From positions 248,001 to 312,000 of the forward strand of contig DATMFO010000003.1 of NCBI GenBank assembly GCA_035556135.1: DNA of 64,000 nucleotides, written 5' to 3'. A program made the position numbers and the translations under genes. The notes under the pieces were generated by a model that saw only the letters and a list, made by a program, of their open reading frames with translations, did not search any database and was not told the DNA's origin. Below are positions 50,901 to 61,887 of the stretch, piece after piece. Origin of the DNA: ZC4RG30 sp035556135 (lineage in GTDB: Bacteria; Pseudomonadota; Gammaproteobacteria; Steroidobacterales; Steroidobacteraceae). Position 1 is the first letter of the stretch. Each line of letters begins with the position of its first letter.

Positions 50901-51974
50901 TCAGCTGCGGTAGCTGGCGCGCTTCCTGCGCCGGTGCTCGATCTCGGGCTTGTAGGGCGGTGCGGTGAGCACCACCGTCTCGGCCTGGGCGCGGGCCACC
51001 GGGAAGGGCTCATCCGGCACCGAGGCAAGGATGGCGTCGAAACGCTCCTTCATGCCCTCGCGGAATTCAGGGTGCGTGAAGATGAACAGGTCATTGTTCT
51101 TCACTCCATTGAGCACGCGCTCGCCGGCTTCCAGCGGATCCATCATCGCCACACGCGCGGGATCATCCGGATCATGGTCGGTGCTGACGCCGCCAGGCGA
51201 ATACACCGAGGTGCCGATATTCGTGCCCATCAACTCGATGCGCAGCGCCTCCATCAGGCCGAACGCGGCAAATTTCGTGGCCGTGTACACGCCGGCATTC
51301 GAGCCGGGCAGGATGCCACCCATCGACGCCGTGGTGACGATATGCGCGCCCTCCCCGTGCTTGAGCATGTGCGGAATCACCGCCGAACAGCCGTTGTGGA
51401 GGCCGGTGAAGTTCACCGCCACGGCGCTGTCCCAGCTGCCGGCATCCACCTGGCTGGCCTGGCGCAGCGTCTTGATGCCCGCGTTGTTCACCAGCAGGTG
51501 CAGGTTGCCGAACTTCGAATTGATGTCGGCCAGCGTCCTCGTCCAGCCGGCGCGATCGGTGACGTCATGGCGGATCGCAATGACGCGGCTTTTCTGGGCC
51601 GAGGAATACAGGCTCAGGGCTGGCCCCACCTGGTCTTCCTGGATGTAGCCCATCACCACGTTCATGCCTGCGTTGGCCGCGGCGCGACCGATGCCCAACC
51701 CGATGCCGGTGTTGCCGCCGGTGATGTACACCGTCTTGCCCTTCAGGTCGGTGAGTTTCGGCTGCTGGCGCTGGCCCGCGGGCAGGCGCGTGCCGAGCGC
51801 GACATCGCGCGGTGCCCGTCCACCACCGGCCGGTGGCGCCGCAGGTGGCGCGCCAGCGGGCGTTGCCGCCTGCACCGCCAGCGGGGCAAGGGCTGCAATG
51901 CCAGCCGCGAGCATGGACCCCTCGAGGAACTGACGCCGGTCACTGGAGTGCCGATCATTCTTGTTGCGCGACAT
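50901..51974 (-). CDS. Short-chain dehydrogenase with Tat signal peptide
   Basis: A 357-residue protein. The N-terminus DRRQFLEGSMLAAGIAALA is a twin-arginine-like signal, followed by a Pro/Ala/Gly-rich linker (TPAGAPPAAPPAGGG). The SDR domain has VYITGGNTGIGLGIG (cofactor), NNAG, a Ser in TASMGG, and the catalytic YTATK. Export by Tat would allow folding with bound NAD(P) before transport. Substrate unknown. Located immediately downstream of a PQQ/haem dehydrogenase gene, 123 bases apart. Confidence 0.87.
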   Translation of the reverse strand: MSRNKNDRHSSDRRQFLEGSMLAAGIAALAPLAVQAATPAGAPPAAPPAGGGRAPRDVALGTRLPAGQRQQPKLTDLKGKTVYITGGNTGIGLGIGRAAANAGMNVVMGYIQEDQVGPALSLYSSAQKSRVIAIRHDVTDRAGWTRTLADINSKFGNLHLLVNNAGIKTLRQASQVDAGSWDSAVAVNFTGLHNGCSAVIPHMLKHGEGAHIVTTASMGGILPGSNAGVYTATKFAAFGLMEALRIELMGTNIGTSVYSPGGVSTDHDPDDPARVAMMDPLEAGERVLNGVKNNDLFIFTHPEFREGMKERFDAILASVPDEPFPVARAQAETVVLTAPPYKPEIEHRRRKRASYRS

Positions 51975-52054
51975 GTGTGGTCTCCGGGCTGATCCCGACA
52001 GGAAAATCGGGATCGCCAGATTGCACCAACCTCAAAGGCGCGACAACCGTTCCC

Positions 52055-52086
52055 ATCATCTGCCGCGACTGCCCGCGGCAGATGAT
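52055..52086 (-). terminator. 13-bp perfect hairpin downstream of PQQ dehydrogenase
   Basis: ATCATCTGCCGCG (52055-52067) and its exact reverse complement (52074-52086) are separated by six bases, just after the stop of the dehydrogenase gene. There is no T-run on the minus strand, so it may be a stability element rather than a terminator. Confidence 0.5.
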
Positions 52087-52097
52087 CGGAGACAATG

Positions 52098-54320
52098 CTA
52101 CTGGTGCAGTTCCACGGAGGTGTCACGCCCCGCTGTCGCCGGATCGAGCCCAGGCGCATCGAGGGCGAAAATGCCCATCCCGCCCGCTGGCTGCTGCGGC
52201 AGCGCCGCGCCGCCAGCCGGAGCGCCAGGACCACCCGCGCCGCGCGCCGGGCCCGGCGCACCACCGGCTCCACGCGCTCCGCCTCGTGCACCAGTCACTC
52301 CGCCAACACCCCGCTGCGGCTGTGACTTGAGCGTATTGGCCATGCTGACCAGGTGGGCCCGGATGGCTTCCGCATCCGCCGGCCCGAAGGCCTGGTTGAA
52401 CGGCAGCATGCCCGCATCGGCCAGCGCACCATCGAGCACCACGGCGCGGAACGCCGCATCGCTGTTGAGGAACGGCGAATACCGGAGGTCAGGGAATCCA
52501 CCCACATTCAAGCGCGCCTCATGGCACACGGTGCAGTGCTGCTGGTACTTCTCATGGCCCCTGGCAAGCACCGCCGCATCACCGAAGTTCGCAGGCGGAT
52601 TGAGCACCTGCTGCACGGGTGGCGGCGGCGGGGGAAGCTCGACATCACCACCGAGCCTGAACACCACCACGCGGCCGCCCTGGCGCTGGCCGATCGCACC
52701 CACGCCGGTGAGGTACTGCACGCCATCGATGACGTAGGTGATGAACCCGGCCTGCACATTGGCCCCCATCTCGTGCGACCACAGCTTCTCGCCCGTATCG
52801 GCGCGGAAGGCAACCACGCTGTTGCCATTGCCCTGGAACAGCAGGTTGCTGGCGGTGCTCAGCAGGCCATTGGAGCTGGAGCCCTCGGTGCTCTTCCACG
52901 CCACCTGGCGTGTCGACGGATTGAAGGCCAGCAGGTAGGAGCGCGCCTCGTCGCCGAGGTTGGGTGGTGCGAACTGCGACTGCGCTCCCATCACGATGCC
53001 CTGCTTGCTCTTCGTGAGGTCTGGCTCGGCCACCAGCGCGAGGCTGCCCCAGCGCGTGGGCAGGTAGATGAGGCCATGCTGCGGGTTGTACGCCTGCGGA
53101 TGCCACACGCGGGTCTGCGAAGGCGCCACGGTGAAGCTCTGGCCGCTCTTCGCATAGTCGGCAGCCGGATTGAGGATGGGTCGCCAGTTGTTCTGCTCGT
53201 CGAACCCGGTCAGCCAGTTGGCGCCGGGCACCGTGAGATCCGCCGAGATCACCTTGCCCGTGGCGGCTTCGATCACGTAGATGAAGCCGTTCTTCGGCGC
53301 CTGCATCACCACACGTTTCTTCTGGCCGTTGATGGTGAGGTCGGCGATGGTCAACGGGTTGCTATTGTCGTAGTCGTAGCTCTCTGCCGGCACCGTCTGG
53401 TAGTGCCAGGCGTACTTGCCGGTCCTGGCATGCAGCGCCACGATGGAAGCAGTGAAGAGGTTGTCGCCGCCGCCTGGTGAGCGCACGCTGGCCGGCCACG
53501 GCGAGCCATTGCCGGTGCCGAAGATCACCAGCTCGTTCACCGGATCGTAGACGATTCCGTCCCAGGGCGTACCACCGCCACCGAACTTCCACCACTCGCC
53601 GGTCCAGGTCTTCGCGGCCCACTCCAGCTCCGGCTGCTCGAAGCCATCGGCCGGATTGCCGGGCACGGCCCACCAGTGCCAGAGCTTCTTGCCGGTTTCC
53701 GCGTCCCAGCCTGACAGATAGCCACGCTGCAGGTATTCCGCGCCACCCTGGCCGATGAACACCACACCGTTGCCGATGCGTGGCGCACCGGTGATGGAGA
53801 GTGCCTTGGCCGGATCCGTGGTCTGCGCTTCCCAGATCTTCCCGCCGGTGTTCACGTCCACCGCGACCAGGCGGCCATCGAGCGTGGCCCAGATCACCTT
53901 GCCGTTGTAATAGGCGGCGCCGCGGTTGGCCACGTTGCAGCACAACACCCCGGAGACGATCTCGCGCCGCACCTTCGGGTCGTACTTCCAAAGCTGCTGG
54001 CCGCTCTTCGCATCGAAGGCGTACACCTTGCTCCAGGGCGTTGTGACGATGAGCTTGCCATCCACCATCAGTGGCGTGCCCTGGTACTGGCCGCGTTCGG
54101 GCAGGTCGGCGAACCAGGCGGCGCCCAGCTGGTCCAGGTTCTCCGGCTTGATCTGCGTGTGCTGGCTGTGGCGCTGTTCGCCGTGGTCACCCCCGTGCAC
54201 GACCCACTGGTCGGGCGCTGCCGCCGGATCCACTTCGGTGCTGGCGCTTCCCTTGCCAGCGCACCCCGCCAGGCCCAGCACCACGCCGGTGCAGGCCAGC
54301 CCAGATATCAGACGTCGCAT
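52098..54320 (-). CDS. PQQ-dependent quinohemoprotein dehydrogenase lipoprotein (copy 1)
   Basis: A 740-residue periplasmic dehydrogenase of the quinohemoprotein alcohol dehydrogenase type. A lipobox (GLAGC, Cys 20) follows the signal peptide; then an eight-bladed PQQ propeller with the vicinal disulfide pair LCCN (residues ~127-128), W-motifs such as LWKYDPKVRR and LWHWWAVPGN, and the likely catalytic Asp in GGGDNLF. A C-terminal cytochrome c domain carries CTVCH. The last ~90 residues are Gly/Ala/Pro-rich. Substrate unknown. Starts at ATG 54320 with a G-run upstream. Paralogue of the gene at 54982. PQQ synthesis genes are not in the window. Confidence 0.92.
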   Translation of the reverse strand: MRRLISGLACTGVVLGLAGCAGKGSASTEVDPAAAPDQWVVHGGDHGEQRHSQHTQIKPENLDQLGAAWFADLPERGQYQGTPLMVDGKLIVTTPWSKVYAFDAKSGQQLWKYDPKVRREIVSGVLCCNVANRGAAYYNGKVIWATLDGRLVAVDVNTGGKIWEAQTTDPAKALSITGAPRIGNGVVFIGQGGAEYLQRGYLSGWDAETGKKLWHWWAVPGNPADGFEQPELEWAAKTWTGEWWKFGGGGTPWDGIVYDPVNELVIFGTGNGSPWPASVRSPGGGDNLFTASIVALHARTGKYAWHYQTVPAESYDYDNSNPLTIADLTINGQKKRVVMQAPKNGFIYVIEAATGKVISADLTVPGANWLTGFDEQNNWRPILNPAADYAKSGQSFTVAPSQTRVWHPQAYNPQHGLIYLPTRWGSLALVAEPDLTKSKQGIVMGAQSQFAPPNLGDEARSYLLAFNPSTRQVAWKSTEGSSSNGLLSTASNLLFQGNGNSVVAFRADTGEKLWSHEMGANVQAGFITYVIDGVQYLTGVGAIGQRQGGRVVVFRLGGDVELPPPPPPVQQVLNPPANFGDAAVLARGHEKYQQHCTVCHEARLNVGGFPDLRYSPFLNSDAAFRAVVLDGALADAGMLPFNQAFGPADAEAIRAHLVSMANTLKSQPQRGVGGVTGARGGARGAGGAPGPARGAGGPGAPAGGAALPQQPAGGMGIFALDAPGLDPATAGRDTSVELHQ

Positions 54321-54352
54321 GATTCCCCCCACAAGAAACTTAACGTCAGCCG

Positions 54353-54970
54353 TCAGTGCCACCCATAGTTGAAGCTCACGCTCACGCGCGTGCCGGCACT
54401 TGAATTGGTGGCCACCTCATGGCGCAGCCAGCTTTCGAACAGCAGCAGCTGGCCCGGTGCGGCCGGCAGGACAACCCAGGCGCGATTGCGTTCAGCCGCA
54501 GTGGCCTTGCGCGGCGGCGCGCCCATGTAGCGGTCCAGTCGCGGGTCTTCGAACTTCAGGCCGGGTGCACCGCGCGGCACACGCACGTAGTACGTGCCAC
54601 TGAGGACCGACAGCGGATGCAGGTGCAGGCTGTGCGTGACGCCGGGCGGCATCACGTTCACCCAGCAGTCGGTCATCGAAAGCGCCCTGCCCCCGAGGTC
54701 GAACTCCAGTTCGGCAACGAAACGGCGCACATGCGAATCCACCAGCTTCTGCAGTTGCGCGAAGGTGGGCGAGACCGTGTGCATGTGGCTCGCCGAGGCA
54801 TAGGAGGTGAAGCCGCCGGGATAACTGCGCTTCGACCAGCGCCGGCCGGCAGTGTCATCCGCCGCCAGCTGCAGGCATTCGCGCAGCAGCCGCGCATTGA
54901 GCGCGGCTGCCCGCGATGCGGGCAGCGCGGCGGCATAGACCCGCGTCGGAAATAAACTGCGGATCGCCAC
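54353..54970 (-). CDS. TIGR02466-type putative 2OG-Fe(II) oxygenase
   Basis: A 205-residue protein matching the TIGR02466 family by eye: FPTRVYAAALP at the start, GGFTSYASASHMHTVSP, HSLHLHPLSVLSGTYYVRVP with the first metal His, LLFESWLRHEVATNSSAG with the second His, and RVSVSFNYGWH at the end. Such proteins are predicted 2-oxoglutarate/Fe(II) oxygenases of the double-stranded beta-helix fold, and are cytosolic since no signal peptide is visible. It lies between the two quinohemoprotein genes (32 and 11 bases apart), all on the same strand. Its substrate is unknown; protein modification or oxidation of a related metabolite are possibilities. Confidence 0.85.
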   Translation of the reverse strand: MAIRSLFPTRVYAAALPASRAAALNARLLRECLQLAADDTAGRRWSKRSYPGGFTSYASASHMHTVSPTFAQLQKLVDSHVRRFVAELEFDLGGRALSMTDCWVNVMPPGVTHSLHLHPLSVLSGTYYVRVPRGAPGLKFEDPRLDRYMGAPPRKATAAERNRAWVVLPAAPGQLLLFESWLRHEVATNSSAGTRVSVSFNYGWH

Positions 54971-54981
54971 CGCGCCCCGGA

Positions 54982-57198
54982 TTACTGGTGCAGCTGGCCG
55001 CCGGCGTCCTGTCCGCCGCCCGTTCCGGCGGACTGGCCAGTGGCGAACGCGCCCATGCCACCCGCCGGCTGGGGAGGAAGCTGGGTTGCCCCAGGTCCGG
55101 CGCCGCGCGGCGGGCCACCAGGACCACCGGGACCACCGATACGTCCGCCGGCGCCACGCGCCCCCTGCTGCTCCTTCTGGATGTTGGCCAGGCGCACCAC
55201 GTGTGCGCGGATGGCCTCCGCATCTTCCTGACTGAGCGCCTGGCGGAACGAGAGCATGCCCTTCTCGGTGAGCGCGCCGTCGATCACCACTGCCTTGAAG
55301 GCGGCCTCAGCACTGATGAAGGGCGAGGTGCGCAGGTCGGGGAAGCCGCCCATCTGGCGGCCATCCTCGTGGCAGATGGTGCAATTCTGCTTGTACTTCT
55401 CCTCGCCGCGGGCGAGCTGCGCGTCGGTGCCGAAGTTCGCGGGAGGATTGAGCGCGGCCGGCGGCGGCGGAGTGGGCGCCGCGCGCAGCGTGGCGTCGCC
55501 ACCCAGCTTGTAGACCACCAGGCGGCCACCCATGTTGCGCGGGAAACCACCCACGCCGGCCACGTACTGCACGCCATCCAGCGCATAGGTGACGATGCCG
55601 CCGAGGATGCCCGCACCCACGTTGGTGCTCCACAGCTTCTCGCCCGTATCGGCGCGGAAGACCTGCAGGTCATTGTTCTTCGCCTGGAACACCAGGTTGC
55701 CGGCGGTGCTCAGCACGCCATTGCCGCTGGAGGCATCGGTGGCCTTCCAGGCCTCCTTGCGCTTCACCGGATCCCAGGCCAGCAGGTAGGCGCCCGGCTG
55801 ACCACCCAGGTCGGGTCGCGCGTAGTCAGGCTGCTTCGAAGTATTGATCGACAGCAGCTGGTTGCCCATCTTCGCGCCCGCCTCGGCCACCATGCCGTAG
55901 GTGGCATAACGGGTCGGGATGTACAGCAGGCCGTGGTCCGGGTTGAAGGCCTGCGGGGCCCACACATGCGTCTGGAACGGCACCACCCACCAGCCCTTGC
56001 CCGTGGCGCCCATGTTGGCGTTGGGGTTCAGGATGGGCTTCCAGTTGTTCTTCACGTCGAAGCCGGTGAGCCAGTTGGCGCCGGGCACGAACAGATCCGC
56101 CGAAATCACCTTGCCGGTGCCGACCTCGATCACGTACATGACGCCATTCTTTGGCGCCTGCATCACCACGTGCTTCTTCTGCCCGTTGATGACGAGGTCG
56201 GCGACGGTGAGCGGGGAGGCATTGTCGAAGTCGAAGTTGTCCGCCGGCACCGTCTGGTAATGCCAGGCGTATTTGCCGGTCTTCGCATGCAGGGCAACGA
56301 TGGATGAAGTGAAGAGGTTGTCGCCGCCGCCCGGCGAGCGCACCTCGGCCGGCCACGGCGAGCCGTTGCCGGTGCCGAAGATCACAAGGTCGGTCGCAGG
56401 GTCGTAGACGATGCCGTCCCAGGGCGTGCCGCCGCCGCCGAACTTCCACCACTCTCCCTTCCAGGTCTTCGCGGCCCATTCCAGTTCGGGCTGTTCGAAG
56501 CCATCGGCCGGATTGCCGGGAATCGCCCACCAGTGCCAGAGCTTCTTGCCGGTCTCTGCGTCCCACGCCGAGAGGTAACCGCGCTGGTGGTACTCCGCGC
56601 CGGCCTGGCCGATGAACACCATGCCATTGCCGATGCGCGGCGCGCCGGTGATGGACAGCGCCTTCTCCGGATCGGTGGTCTGCGCCTCCCACACCTTCTT
56701 GCCGGTATCCAGTTCCACGGCCACCAGCCGGCCGTCGAGCGTGGCCCAGATCACCTTGCCGTTGTGGTAGGCGGCACCGCGGTTGGCGATGTTGCAGCAC
56801 AGGCTGCTGGCCGCGATTTCGCGGCGCACCTGCGGGTCGTACTTCCAGAGCTGCTGGCCGGTGCGCGCATCGAAGGCATAGGCCTTGCTCCACGGCGTGG
56901 TGAAGACGATCTTGCCGTCCACCAGCAGCGGTGTGGTCTGGTAGCCGCCGGGTTCACTGACATCGGCATGCCAGGCCAGGCCGAGCTGGCTGACATTGCT
57001 GTCGTTGATCTGTTTGAGCGGGCTGTGGCGCTGTTCGCTGTGATCACCACCGTGGGCAACCCACTGGTCGGTCACCTTCGCTGCGGGATCAGCCTTGGCG
57101 CTGTGGCTGCCACTGCTGCTGCTGCCACCAGTGCCCACGCAGGCCACCACGCCCAGCACGAAGGCCGTGCCGGCGACAACGGAAATCAGACGTCGCAT
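54982..57198 (-). CDS. PQQ-dependent quinohemoprotein dehydrogenase lipoprotein (copy 2)
   Basis: A 738-residue paralogue of the product at 52098, with the same layout: signal plus lipobox (VVAC, Cys 20), propeller with LCCN, GGGDNLF and LWHWWAIPGN, cytochrome c domain with CTICH, and a Gly/Pro-rich tail ending QLHQ. Most of the propeller is near-identical in motif order to copy 1; the differences concentrate in the region after the catalytic Asp, so the substrates may differ. The ATG at 57198 opens MRRLISVVAGTAF; an upstream extension to 57450 would only add non-conserved sequence. First gene after ccmI on this strand. Confidence 0.92.
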   Translation of the reverse strand: MRRLISVVAGTAFVLGVVACVGTGGSSSSGSHSAKADPAAKVTDQWVAHGGDHSEQRHSPLKQINDSNVSQLGLAWHADVSEPGGYQTTPLLVDGKIVFTTPWSKAYAFDARTGQQLWKYDPQVRREIAASSLCCNIANRGAAYHNGKVIWATLDGRLVAVELDTGKKVWEAQTTDPEKALSITGAPRIGNGMVFIGQAGAEYHQRGYLSAWDAETGKKLWHWWAIPGNPADGFEQPELEWAAKTWKGEWWKFGGGGTPWDGIVYDPATDLVIFGTGNGSPWPAEVRSPGGGDNLFTSSIVALHAKTGKYAWHYQTVPADNFDFDNASPLTVADLVINGQKKHVVMQAPKNGVMYVIEVGTGKVISADLFVPGANWLTGFDVKNNWKPILNPNANMGATGKGWWVVPFQTHVWAPQAFNPDHGLLYIPTRYATYGMVAEAGAKMGNQLLSINTSKQPDYARPDLGGQPGAYLLAWDPVKRKEAWKATDASSGNGVLSTAGNLVFQAKNNDLQVFRADTGEKLWSTNVGAGILGGIVTYALDGVQYVAGVGGFPRNMGGRLVVYKLGGDATLRAAPTPPPPAALNPPANFGTDAQLARGEEKYKQNCTICHEDGRQMGGFPDLRTSPFISAEAAFKAVVIDGALTEKGMLSFRQALSQEDAEAIRAHVVRLANIQKEQQGARGAGGRIGGPGGPGGPPRGAGPGATQLPPQPAGGMGAFATGQSAGTGGGQDAGGQLHQ

Positions 57199-57289
57199 TG
57201 TATCCCCCGGAAAATTGCACGCTCTGGGCCACGTGCTGCGGCGGGAGGATAGCCGATTCCCGGCGACCGGGAAGGCCTCCCGGTCACGT

Positions 57290-58336
57290 TCAGGGACGCA
57301 GCTGGTTGATCTCGATGGTGGTGCGTCGCGCTTCGCCGGCTTTGATGCGAACCGAGCCGAACGGGTCTCCGCTACGCGAAAGTGCGCCGCCGCCATTGGC
57401 GATGCGCGCCTCCACTTCCAGCTCCTGTCCGGCAGTGAAACCGCTTCCACCCGTCATGGCATCGGTGCTGAGCAGGTCCACTTCCAGCGGAAACTTTGCG
57501 TCGAGCCGTCTGGCGGCCACCGGCTGGCGCTGTCCCGGCACACGCGCCACCACGAACAAGGGTGCCCCCGCCTCCGCCTTGGCGGCTACCGCACCAGCAA
57601 GGGTGATCCGCAAGGGAATCGAGACGGCCCCCACTGCTGCGGCCGGACCCGAACCAGCCTGGGCCGGCGCACCCGCCACCATGGCGGAAGTCGCGTCGAT
57701 CTCCTGGATCAGCTCGTTGATGATGCCCACCACGTCCGGCGGGGGATTGGCCTGCAGCATGCGCTCGAGGCGCTCCTTCGCCAGTGGCAGCTCATTGCGC
57801 GCGCGGGCAGCCAGCGCGCTGTAGAACAACGCCTTCACCGGCGCACCGGGCAATTCGAGCGCCTGCTCGAACAGGCGGCCGGCACGCTGCGACAGGTCGC
57901 TGCGCCCTGCCAGCACCAGCGTTTCGGCCAGGCCGACCAGCGCCTCGTGACTCTGGCCCTTCGCCAGCGTGTCGGCGCGCTGGTAAGCGCGTGCGGCCAG
58001 GTCGTAGTAGTTCTCGCGGCCGGGCGATTCGGCGATCACGGTGTATGACTTGCCCAGCATCAACCAGCCCTGCAGGTCATCCGGTTCGCGTTCCAGCCGT
58101 CGCGCCAGTCTGCCCACCATGCCTTCGGGCGAGTCGAGCGCAGGCTCCGGCTCATGCCACTTGAAATTGCTCCACACCGGATACAGGCCGGCCGCACCCA
58201 CCAGGACCAGGAGTCCTGCAATTCCCGCACTGCGCCAGGCCTCGGGTGAACCTTCACGCCGGCGCAGCAGCGGGAAGAGCAGCGCCACCAGCGTGGCCAG
58301 CGTCAATAGGCCGGCAATGAAGATGAAGCCGCTCAT
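57290..58336 (-). CDS. ccmI: Cytochrome c maturation protein CcmI
   Basis: A 348-residue inner-membrane protein. Two N-terminal helices (FIFIAGLLTLATLVALLFPL, AGIAGLLVLVGAAGLYPVWS), then a periplasmic TPR-type region (LQGWLMLGKSYTVIAESPGR; ALVGLAETLVLAGRSDLSQR) that binds apocytochrome c, and a C-terminal CcmI/CycH-like domain. Works with CcmF and CcmH in the haem lyase. Last gene of the ccm operon; its start overlaps the ccmH stop. Confidence 0.92.
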   Translation of the reverse strand: MSGFIFIAGLLTLATLVALLFPLLRRREGSPEAWRSAGIAGLLVLVGAAGLYPVWSNFKWHEPEPALDSPEGMVGRLARRLEREPDDLQGWLMLGKSYTVIAESPGRENYYDLAARAYQRADTLAKGQSHEALVGLAETLVLAGRSDLSQRAGRLFEQALELPGAPVKALFYSALAARARNELPLAKERLERMLQANPPPDVVGIINELIQEIDATSAMVAGAPAQAGSGPAAAVGAVSIPLRITLAGAVAAKAEAGAPLFVVARVPGQRQPVAARRLDAKFPLEVDLLSTDAMTGGSGFTAGQELEVEARIANGGGALSRSGDPFGSVRIKAGEARRTTIEINQLRP

Positions 58337-58752
58337 GCCGCCCTGCCTTCTTCATCTGGATCCGAATCATCGCTGCCCAGCAGCTGGCGGCGCTGCCCGA
58401 GCACGCGCCAGGCAATCAGCGCGCCACCGAGCAGGAAGATCACTGGCGCGATCCACAGCCAGGGACTGCGTGGCCTCAGCAGGATCATCTCGCCATAACG
58501 GTCGACCAGGTACTGCTTCACTTCGGTGTCGCTGCGTCCTTCGGAGATCAGTGTGCGCACCTGGCGGCGGATATCCACGGCGAACATGGCAGGCGTGTCG
58601 GCCACGGTCTCGCCCTGGCATTTCAGGCACCGCAGCTCGTGGATCAGCGCGTCATAGCGCTGCTGCTGCACCGGGTCCTCAAGCCGTTCGGGATCGATGG
58701 CGGAGGCCGCACCTGCTGCGAGCAGCAGCACAATGGCAAGTGCGCGCTTCAC
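58333..58752 (-). CDS. ccmH: Cytochrome c maturation protein CcmH
   Basis: A 139-residue thioredox protein. Signal peptide (KRALAIVLLLAAGAASA), then the redox motif LRCLKCQGET that reduces the apocytochrome cysteines, VRTLISEGRSDTEVKQYLVD, and one membrane helix (WLWIAPVIFLLGGALIAWRV). The GTG at 58752 overlaps the dsbE stop (GTGA). Confidence 0.93.
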   Translation of the reverse strand: MKRALAIVLLLAAGAASAIDPERLEDPVQQQRYDALIHELRCLKCQGETVADTPAMFAVDIRRQVRTLISEGRSDTEVKQYLVDRYGEMILLRPRSPWLWIAPVIFLLGGALIAWRVLGQRRQLLGSDDSDPDEEGRAA

Positions 58753-59275
58753 GAGCCGGCACCGTTGATCATCGGCAGCAGGGTGTCCTGCCACATCTTC
58801 GGCGTGATCACACCCACGACCTTGTGCACGATCACGCCCTCGGGGTTCACCAGGAAACTCTCCGGGGCGCCGTAGACACCGAAGTCGATGGCGGTGTCGC
58901 CCTGCTTGTCCACCGCCACGGCCGCGAAGGGATTGCCGAGCTGCTCCAGCCACTCGCGGGCCAGCTCATCCTCGTCCTTGTAGTTGAGGCCGACCAGGGT
59001 CACCTTGCCCTCCCGCGCGATGTCCAGCAGCACCGGATGCTCCACGGTGCACTCGCGGCACCAGGTGCCCCATACATTGATCAGTCGCCAGCGACCCTTG
59101 AACGTGGTGCTGTCCACATTCTCTCCGGGGCGCAGCAGGTCGGGCAGCACGAACTCCGGTGCTGCCTTGCCGATCAGTGCCGAGGGCACGACCGATTTTT
59201 CCGGTGCGCGGTTCAGCGCAATGGCGAACACCACCACCAGCGCCGCAAACACCACCAGCGGAATGGCGAAACGGT

Positions 59276-59279
<4 letters not shown>
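58749..59279 (-). CDS. dsbE: Thiol:disulfide oxidoreductase DsbE/CcmG
   Basis: A 176-residue membrane-anchored thioredoxin. An N-terminal helix (FAIPLVVFAALVVVFAIAL) leads to the thioredoxin fold with the active site WGTWCRECTVEHP and the cis-Pro loop GVYGAPESFLV. It keeps the apocytochrome haem-site thiols reduced. Its start overlaps the ccmF stop by four bases. Confidence 0.94.
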
Positions 59280-61258
<1,979 letters not shown>

Positions 61259-61270
61259 GTCTTTGCTCCG

Positions 61271-61726
61271 CTACGGTTGGGGGGCTGCGGGCTGTTCCAT
61301 CCGCGATTCGCCGCGCCGCAATGATTCCTGCACGGCAGGTGGCATGTAGTTCTCGTCGTGCTTGGCCAGCACCTCGTCGGCGACGAACACGCCCTGCTCG
61401 TTGAGGCGGCCATTGGCCACCACGCCGGAGTTCTCCTTGAAGAGGTCTGGCAGCACCCGGTCATAGACCACCGGCACGTCGGCGGCGAAGTCGGTGACGA
61501 TGAAGCGCACCTCCAGCGAACCGGGCGTGCGCTGCAGGCTGCCCGGTTTCACCATGCCACCGAGCTGGAAGCGCTGGCCCGGCTGGCGGGCACCTGCCGC
61601 CACTTCGGTGGGCGGGGTATAACCGATGGCGAACTTGCCCGAGAACAGCGCCAGCGCCGCGGCGATGCCGACACCGGCGAGGATTCCCACCACCATGAAA
61701 AGGCGTCGTTTCTGCACCGGGGTCAT
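61271..61726 (-). CDS. ccmE: Periplasmic haem chaperone CcmE
   Basis: A 151-residue protein. N-terminal anchor (KRRLFMVVGILAGVGIAAAL), a beta-barrel domain and the covalent haem-binding His in AKHDENYMPPAVQ (HxxxY motif). It carries haem from CcmC to CcmF. The start overlaps the ccmD stop (ATGA). Confidence 0.94.
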   Translation of the reverse strand: MTPVQKRRLFMVVGILAGVGIAAALALFSGKFAIGYTPPTEVAAGARQPGQRFQLGGMVKPGSLQRTPGSLEVRFIVTDFAADVPVVYDRVLPDLFKENSGVVANGRLNEQGVFVADEVLAKHDENYMPPAVQESLRRGESRMEQPAAPQP

Positions 61727-61887
61727 GATGAATGCTCCTGCATGGCGAGACGGCGCCGGGCATCCGCGCGCGCTGCGCGCAGCTGGCGGCGCGCGATCCA
61801 CACATTCAGCCACAGCGCACCGATGGCGATCACATAGGCCGGCCAGATGAAGACGCCATAGCCTTTCATGTCGAAAAACTCGCTCAT
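61723..61887 (-). CDS. ccmD: Cytochrome c maturation protein CcmD
   Basis: A 54-residue protein with one membrane helix (GVFIWPAYVIAIGALWLNVW) and a charged cytosolic end (RRQLRAARADARRRL). In the family it stabilises CcmE release from the CcmABC complex. Overlaps ccmC and ccmE at both ends. Confidence 0.9.
   Translation of the reverse strand: MSEFFDMKGYGVFIWPAYVIAIGALWLNVWIARRQLRAARADARRRLAMQEHSS

Noticed and set aside
54916..56307. Plus-strand open frame opposite the second PQQ dehydrogenase
   Set aside because: Shadow of a gene with clear PQQ and haem motifs; a similar shadow occurs opposite the first copy (52353-53480), as expected from paralogy.
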